Assembly (NCBI RefSeq): GCF_000297095.1
Contig: NZ_AEEA01000045.1
Coordinates: forward strand, 1-48,168
Direction: 5' to 3'
DNA length: 48,168 bases
Source of the DNA: Treponema primitia ZAS-1
Lineage (GTDB): Bacteria > Spirochaetota > Spirochaetia > Treponematales > Breznakiellaceae
Positions 43,190 to 48,168 of the stretch are shown here, piece by piece; position 1 is the stretch's first letter, and each line of letters begins with the position of its first letter. A program made the translations under genes and the position numbers. The notes beneath the pieces were generated by a model. The model had not been told where the DNA came from. It worked only from the letters and a program-made list of their open reading frames with translations, and did not search any database.

Positions 43190-43345
43190 ATGCACGAAGG
43201 AAAACATGGTATTTTGGACGATGTGGAAGAAATGGACGCCTTGTTTGGCGAAGATGATGAAGAAGATGGGGTGGATATGAAAAAGAAGACCGAAAACAAG
43301 GAAAAGGATGGAGCTTCTTCTGCCTCAGGGCAAAGGAATACCTAA
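43190..43345 (+). CDS. Small acidic protein (51 aa)
   Basis: ATG 43190 follows TAGGAG (about 7 bases). It encodes MHEGKHGILDDVEEMDALFG, then EDDEEDGVDMKKKTENKEKD and a Ser/Gly-rich tail to TAA 43343-43345. It is very acidic at first, then Lys-rich; His 2 and 6 with the acidic run could bind a divalent metal. It lies 44 bp after the Cys-bearing gene and 81 bp before the ABC exporter. No hydrophobic part. Probably an expressed small protein, function unknown. Confidence 0.65.
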   Translation: MHEGKHGILDDVEEMDALFGEDDEEDGVDMKKKTENKEKDGASSASGQRNT

Positions 43346-43426
43346 GGGTCTGCCGGATATCCCAATTCTAAGTCTAGCCTCTATTACCATATTCATGGCA
43401 GAATATACTGAGAGTGTTAGTACGAC

Positions 43427-45175
43427 ATGAATCTTGAACAATCGTCCCTGAGGATATTCGCCTCCTATTACCGGCCTCATTGGAAGCTCTTTGCGGCGGA
43501 TATGTTCGCCGCGTCTCTAATCGCCGCCGTAGATCTGTCCTTCCCCATGATGACCAAGTATACCATTGAGCATTTTCTGCCCAACAGTCTGTACAAATTC
43601 TTTTTCATCATGATCGCCGCCATGGGGATCATGTACCTGCTCCGTATGGGCTTTACTTATTTTATTACCTATTGGGGGCATACCGTTGGGGTATACCTTG
43701 AGGCGGATATGCGCCGGGATCTTTTTAGCCATCTCCAGCAGCTGCCCTTCTCTTTTTACGATAACCACCGTACCGGCCATATTATGTCCCGGGTGACCAC
43801 CGACCTCTTTGAGGTAACCGAGCTTGCCCACCACGGCCCGGAGGATCTGTTCATTTCTATTATCACCTTTGTGGGTTCCATATTTCTGGTCTTTTCTATC
43901 CGCTGGGAAATGGCCCTGGTTTTGTTAGTTTTTGTACCCTTCATGATAGTTCATATTCTCCGGTCACGGTCCAATATGATGAAGACTGCCCGGAAGGTAA
44001 AGGAACGGACCGCCGAAATAAACGCTGCTCTGGAATCGAGTATTTCAGGCGTCCGGATAGCCAAGGCGTTTACCAACGAGTCCTATGAAACCACCAAATT
44101 CCGCGGGGGAAACGAAAACTATAAAACCGCCCGGAAATACTATTTTCGTTCCATGGCAAATTTTCAGAGCCGGTTGGATTTCCTGCTCCATATACTCAAC
44201 GTGGTGGTGATTGCCGCCGGAGGTTTTTTGATCATGAAGGGCAGGATGACCCTGCCGGAGCTTATCGCCTGTAATCTTTTTGTAGCCGCCTTCCTACAGC
44301 CGATCCGGCGGCTGCAGAATTTTGTAGAGCAGTACACCACCGGTATGGCCGGGTTTAACCGGTTTATAGAGATCATGCGGATCCGGAGCGATATTATTGA
44401 TAAGGACGGCGCTGCAGCCCTGGATAAGGTTCGGGGGGATATCGAATTTGCCGATGTGAGTTTTTCCTACAATAACAATATTATGGTCCTTAACCACATT
44501 AACCTGTCTGTTCCGGCGGGGAAAACTATTGCCCTGGTGGGTCCTTCCGGGGGCGGTAAGACCACCCTCTGCCATCTCCTGCCCCGGTTCTACGAAATCC
44601 AGAAGGGTAGTATTACTGTTGATGGCATGGATATCCGGGATATTACCCTGGAATCGCTGCGGCGTAATATCGGTATAGTCCAGCAGGATGTATTCCTCTT
44701 TGCCGGAACCATCCGGGACAATATCAAATACGGCAGGATCGATGCTACGGACGATGAGGTGATCGCCGCCGCCAAACGGGCGGATATCCACGATGATATC
44801 ATGAAACTAAGCGAGGGTTACGACAGCCTGGTAGGTGAACGGGGGGTAAAACTTTCCGGCGGCCAGAAACAGCGGATCAGCATAGCCCGGATCTTCCTGA
44901 AAAACCCACCCATATTGATCCTGGACGAGGCGACATCCGCCCTGGACACCGCCACGGAACTGCGGATACAGCGCGCCCTCGGGGAGCTTTCCCGGGGCCG
45001 TACCACCCTAGTCATCGCCCACCGGCTTTCCACCATCCGCAATGCCGATTCAATCGCGGTGATCACCGACGACGGCATCCAGCAGCAGGGGTCCCACAAC
45101 GAGCTTCTGGCTAAGGGCGGGATCTACGCGGAACTGTACGCGGCGCAGTTTGATTCTGCGAAACTGAGAACCTAG
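43427..45175 (+). CDS. ABC exporter, half-transporter (MsbA/LmrA type)
   Basis: 582 aa. Six transmembrane helices in the first 320 residues, and an ATPase domain from about 340: GPSGGGKTTLCHLLPRFYEI (Walker A), KLSGGQKQRISIARIF (signature), ILILDEATSALDTATE (Walker B) and VIAHRLSTIRNAD. A homodimer is implied since no partner gene is near. Substrate unknown (lipid, peptide or drug). No obvious ribosome site is visible immediately before ATG 43427 (AGTACGAC). Confidence 0.92.
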   Translation: MNLEQSSLRIFASYYRPHWKLFAADMFAASLIAAVDLSFPMMTKYTIEHFLPNSLYKFFFIMIAAMGIMYLLRMGFTYFITYWGHTVGVYLEADMRRDLFSHLQQLPFSFYDNHRTGHIMSRVTTDLFEVTELAHHGPEDLFISIITFVGSIFLVFSIRWEMALVLLVFVPFMIVHILRSRSNMMKTARKVKERTAEINAALESSISGVRIAKAFTNESYETTKFRGGNENYKTARKYYFRSMANFQSRLDFLLHILNVVVIAAGGFLIMKGRMTLPELIACNLFVAAFLQPIRRLQNFVEQYTTGMAGFNRFIEIMRIRSDIIDKDGAAALDKVRGDIEFADVSFSYNNNIMVLNHINLSVPAGKTIALVGPSGGGKTTLCHLLPRFYEIQKGSITVDGMDIRDITLESLRRNIGIVQQDVFLFAGTIRDNIKYGRIDATDDEVIAAAKRADIHDDIMKLSEGYDSLVGERGVKLSGGQKQRISIARIFLKNPPILILDEATSALDTATELRIQRALGELSRGRTTLVIAHRLSTIRNADSIAVITDDGIQQQGSHNELLAKGGIYAELYAAQFDSAKLRT

Positions 45176-45310
45176 GGCTTACTCGGATGGATTTTTTTAC
45201 ATAATCCGTGATACATTAGCTTGTATGAAGGAATCGCGGGTGTATCTGAACAACGCCGCCGGGGCTTTTCCCCTTGCACCGGGGATATTATCCCGATATT
45301 GTACGAGAAT

Positions 45311-46219
45311 ATGCGTATTAAAAAAAATCTAAAGTGGGCCCTGGTTTTGGCCGGCGGAGGCGCCCGGGGTATAGCCCATGTGGGTGTGTTAAACGCCCTG
45401 CTGGAGATGGGGATCCCCGAGCCTTCCCTGGTGGTGGGGACTTCCATGGGAGCCATTATTGGCGGCCTCTATGCCTGTGGTATGAGTCCCGGGGAACTGT
45501 CCCGGTTTCTTATCAATGATTTTGATATCACCGAATATCTGGATAGCTTCGTGTTTAAGATATCCGGCGCCATGGGGAAGATATTTCAGACCGGGCAGAT
45601 CCTAGGAAACGCCGCAACCCGGCCGGGGATCGATTCGGGGCAGCAGGTGCTGAAATTGCTTGAGGATCTGTCCGGGGGCAAGACCTTTGCGGAAACCCGT
45701 ATCCCCTTCCGGTGTAATGCGGCGGATTTGGTCAGCGGCAAGGAAGTGGTGTTTAGTTCCGGTTCGGTCGCCCGGGCTATGCGGGGGTCCATGTCCTTTC
45801 CGGGGTTTTTTGAACCCTACTGGGAGGGGGAGCTTTGCCTGGCGGATGGGGGGCTCTGTGATAACATGCCCGTGCGTATAGCCAAGGACGAAGGATTTAA
45901 GCGGATCCTGGCGGTGGATGTGGGGCTTTTGCAGCCGGTGGCCCTATCGGATCTTAAAACCTTTTCCAAAATTGTGTATCGTTCTATTGAGATAATGCTT
46001 GACGGAATGGAAAGAAAGCGCCGGCCCGGGGCGACCCTAACCATACACGCCGCTAATGGGGCAATACCCTTTGACTTTTCGCGAAAGCGGGAACTCATTG
46101 AACTTGGCGAACGGGCGGTAAGGGAGAGCAAAGAGGCGGTGCTCCCCTTTTTCAGCGGTGGGATGATCGCCTATGCCACTCGAAGGCGGCGCCGCGAATG
46201 TGGTATTTCCGGTACTTGA
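45311..46219 (+). CDS. Patatin-like phospholipase (NTE/RssA type)
   Basis: 302 aa from ATG 45311; a TTG start at 45221 would add 30 residues without homology. Serine-aspartate dyad hydrolase: ALVLAGGGARGIAHVGVLN (oxyanion glycine loop), VVGTSMGAIIGGLYACG (nucleophile Ser in GTSMG) and ELCLADGGLCDNMPVRIAKD (Asp of DGG). No signal peptide, so probably cytosolic or membrane-associated; it may hydrolyse lysophospholipids. It is 11-14 bp before the serine acetyltransferase and may share its transcript. Confidence 0.9.
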   Translation: MRIKKNLKWALVLAGGGARGIAHVGVLNALLEMGIPEPSLVVGTSMGAIIGGLYACGMSPGELSRFLINDFDITEYLDSFVFKISGAMGKIFQTGQILGNAATRPGIDSGQQVLKLLEDLSGGKTFAETRIPFRCNAADLVSGKEVVFSSGSVARAMRGSMSFPGFFEPYWEGELCLADGGLCDNMPVRIAKDEGFKRILAVDVGLLQPVALSDLKTFSKIVYRSIEIMLDGMERKRRPGATLTIHAANGAIPFDFSRKRELIELGERAVRESKEAVLPFFSGGMIAYATRRRRRECGISGT

Positions 46220-46232
46220 AAGGAGGATGTCC

Positions 46233-47117
46233 TTGCAACGACTGCATAGAAGTATAGAAACCCTGGTTCGTTCCTACGATACCTATGGTTTGGTAAACCA
46301 GGCGGGCAGCGAGAATCTACCCAGCCGCGACAGTATTGCGGATATACTCCGCGGGCTGGACGAGCTGGTATTTCCGGGGTTCCGGGAATTCGGAGCCCTG
46401 GATCACGATAACCTGCATCTATCCACCGCCGAAAAGGTGTACCACCTAGCCCGGGAGCTTATCGGGGAAGTTGAAAAGAGCATCGCCTTTTCTTCACGGC
46501 TCGGAGAAGCTTCCTGCGGCCATGACGGGTGCCATGTGGCGGCGGAGCTTATTGTGAATGATTTTTTTGATGAGCTCCCCCTTATCCGGGGTATGCTTGC
46601 CAAGGATCTGCAGGCCGCCTTTGAGGGAGATCCAGCGGCAAAAAGCACCGCCGAGGTGATCCTGTCCTACCCGGGATTTGAGGCTATCACCATCCATCGT
46701 ATGGCGCATTTTTTCTGGACCCGGGAGGTACCGCTTATCCCCCGCATCATGAGTGAGCTCATCCATGGCCGTACGGGGATCGATATTCATCCGGGCGCTG
46801 AAATTGGCGAATCCTTTTTTATTGATCATGGCACGGGGGTGGTGATTGGAGAAACCACGGTGATCGGTAGAAATGTTAAACTCTATCAGGGGGTAACCCT
46901 GGGCGCTCTTTCGGTCAAAAAGGATGGGGTTAGCAAGAAACGGCATCCCACAATCGAAGACAAGGTAACCATTTATTCCGGGGCCACCATCCTGGGCGGC
47001 GAAACGGTGATAGGCCGGGGAAGTACCATCGGGGGCAATGTATGGATCACCGAATCGGTGCCCCCCGGGGCCATGGTGTATACCACCAGCGGCGATCAGG
47101 TGGTTCGGACTAAATAA
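46233..47117 (+). CDS. cysE: Serine O-acetyltransferase
   Basis: 294 aa from TTG 46233, whose ribosome site AAAGGAGG (46219-46226) is 6 bases upstream; ATG 46227 is directly next to it. The N-terminal 170 residues are helical (AAELIVNDFFDELPLIRGML, RMAHFF and IPRIMSELIHGRTGIDIHP), then a left-handed beta-helix of hexapeptide repeats: GAEIGESFFIDHGTGVVIGE, NVKLYQGVTLGALSVKK (with DGVSKKRHPTIED) and GSTIGGNVWI. It makes O-acetylserine for cysteine synthesis. No cysK is adjacent. Confidence 0.93.
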   Translation: MQRLHRSIETLVRSYDTYGLVNQAGSENLPSRDSIADILRGLDELVFPGFREFGALDHDNLHLSTAEKVYHLARELIGEVEKSIAFSSRLGEASCGHDGCHVAAELIVNDFFDELPLIRGMLAKDLQAAFEGDPAAKSTAEVILSYPGFEAITIHRMAHFFWTREVPLIPRIMSELIHGRTGIDIHPGAEIGESFFIDHGTGVVIGETTVIGRNVKLYQGVTLGALSVKKDGVSKKRHPTIEDKVTIYSGATILGGETVIGRGSTIGGNVWITESVPPGAMVYTTSGDQVVRTK

Positions 47118-47127
47118 GGGGTGTGGT

Positions 47128-48096
47128 ATGATTTTATCCTGTGGTGAAGCGCTTATCGACATGGTGCCGTTGAATATTCCCGGCAGGGGGGATGGCTTTT
47201 TACCCTGTCTTGGGGGCAGTCCCTACAATACCGCCATAGCCATCGGGCGGCTTGGAGTACCGGTACGCTTCCTCAGCAGACTCTCCACGGACTTTTTCGG
47301 TGAAGCCCTGGTGAATGGGCTTGTTCAGAATAAGGTGGGGATAGATTTGATCCGCCGGACGGATCAGAATTCAACCCTGGCCTTTGTTAAGCTGGAAAAG
47401 GGCAAGGAGCCTCAGTACGTCTTCTATACCGAAGGCGCCGCGGATCGTTCCTTTTCCCCGGAGGATCTGCCCAAAGAATTGCCCGCCGAAATCAAGTGCG
47501 TCCTTTTCGGTTCCATCGCCCTAACCATGGAGCCGTCGGCTTCCACCATTGAATCACTCATTGTGCGGGAAGCCCGCAGGGACAGTAATTCTGCTCTTGT
47601 CATTTCCCTGGACCCCAATGTGCGGCCCTTTATGATCGGGGATCAAAAGGCGTATGTCCGGCGCTTTGAAAACTGGGTACGCTACGCTACGATTGCCAAA
47701 ATTTCCGAAGTTGATTTTGATTTTATCTACCCCGGTTTGGGTCTGGAAAAATCCCTGGAAAAAGTTCTGAGCCTGGGGCCTCGTATGGCCCTTACCACCC
47801 TGGGAGCTAAGGGCGCCATGGCCCTGCTCCGCAAAGAGGACGGCAAGGTTCTCCGGGTGAGCGCCCCGGTGGTGGACCTTCCGGTGGTGGACACCATAGG
47901 CGCGGGGGACACCTTCCACGGCGCCTTCCTCTCCTGGCTGGAACTCCGGGGCAAGATGTCCCAGTCCGCTCTGGCCTCCCTTACCGAAGCAGAACTGTAC
48001 GATGCGCTTTACTTTGCTAACCGGGCTGCTTCTCTGGTCTGTTCTCGGCAGGGCGCGGAGCCGCCTACGCTGAAGGAAGTAGAATCGCTGAAGTAA
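47128..48096 (+). CDS. PfkB-family carbohydrate kinase (fructokinase-like)
   Basis: 322 aa from ATG 47128 (GGGG upstream), 10 bp after cysE. N-terminal MILSCGEALIDMVP, then LGGSPYNTAIAIGRLGVPV (PfkB signature 1). Near the C-terminus VDTIGAGDTFHGAF is signature 2 with the catalytic Asp (GAGD). FDFIYPG and LTTLGAKGAM precede it. The sequence suggests a fructose or other sugar kinase; the specific sugar cannot be read. The following 72 bases to the window end hold no gene that I can see. Confidence 0.9.
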   Translation: MILSCGEALIDMVPLNIPGRGDGFLPCLGGSPYNTAIAIGRLGVPVRFLSRLSTDFFGEALVNGLVQNKVGIDLIRRTDQNSTLAFVKLEKGKEPQYVFYTEGAADRSFSPEDLPKELPAEIKCVLFGSIALTMEPSASTIESLIVREARRDSNSALVISLDPNVRPFMIGDQKAYVRRFENWVRYATIAKISEVDFDFIYPGLGLEKSLEKVLSLGPRMALTTLGAKGAMALLRKEDGKVLRVSAPVVDLPVVDTIGAGDTFHGAFLSWLELRGKMSQSALASLTEAELYDALYFANRAASLVCSRQGAEPPTLKEVESLK

Positions 48097-48168
48097 GTGG
48101 CTCTCTTCTTGTAGTACTTATCGGCAAAGACGGGCGGAGGGAGGGGCATCCCCGGCGCTCGCACGCTT

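Noticed and set aside
48097..48168. Start of another gene at the window end
   Set aside because: Only 72 bases remain and none gives a convincing start with ribosome site.

Overview
The window looks like chromosomal DNA of a spirochaete, most likely a Treponema of the free-living or termite-gut kind. This is an inference from gene content and protein style: non-lipidated binding proteins whose leaders end in LFAGASKE or LYGGGSKD, a 718-aa Cache-like membrane protein with an acidic tail, a UPF0397-type ECF transporter, and mixed codon use at moderate GC. No rRNA, tRNA, phage, transposase or CRISPR array was seen.

Layout. (1) 1-9435: a purine operon on the plus strand, purE(partial)-purC-purF-purM-[41-aa membrane ORF]-purN-[aldo/keto reductase]-purH-bioB, then purD after a large inverted repeat. 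Many junctions overlap or are only a few bases apart. (2) 9447-15086: rlmE diverges from a polyprenyl synthase and a bifunctional nuclease. A LysM/M23 peptidase follows, convergent with the Cache-like protein. (3) 15207-21564: a 74-aa protein, an XRE regulator behind a 16-base G tract, hflX, a Fic protein behind three 51-bp repeat units, and clpB on the minus strand. (4) 21690-30081: a PatB/MalY aminotransferase, then a complete disaccharide operon: LacI regulator, binding protein, two permeases, GH65 phosphorylase and beta-phosphoglucomutase. It takes up an alpha-linked disaccharide and splits it by phosphorolysis to glucose 6-phosphate. (5) 30243-34191: a toxin-antitoxin pair with a frameshifted PIN toxin, then an ECF vitamin/metal-type importer (S, fused double ATPase, T). 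(6) 34197-38948: a 137-bp nested palindrome, a flavodoxin, and a minus-strand amino-acid-type ABC importer whose last gene is a MtaA/UroD-like protein. (7) 39144-43345: a metal-responsive cluster: CsoR-type repressor, M20-like peptidase, P1B ATPase, a Cys-bearing 195-aa protein and an acidic 51-aa peptide, with a 36-bp palindromic operator. (8) 43427-48096: ABC exporter, patatin, serine acetyltransferase and a PfkB sugar kinase.

The most unusual observations lie in the DNA between and inside genes: the 51-bp phased operator-like array before fic, the nested 137-bp palindrome at 34197-34333, two in-frame palindromic insertions inside housekeeping genes (purF and the nuclease gene), the G16 tract, the broken vapC, and small genes easily missed at 3456-3581 and 43190-43345. 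Functions are assigned by recognising motifs by eye; no database search was run.
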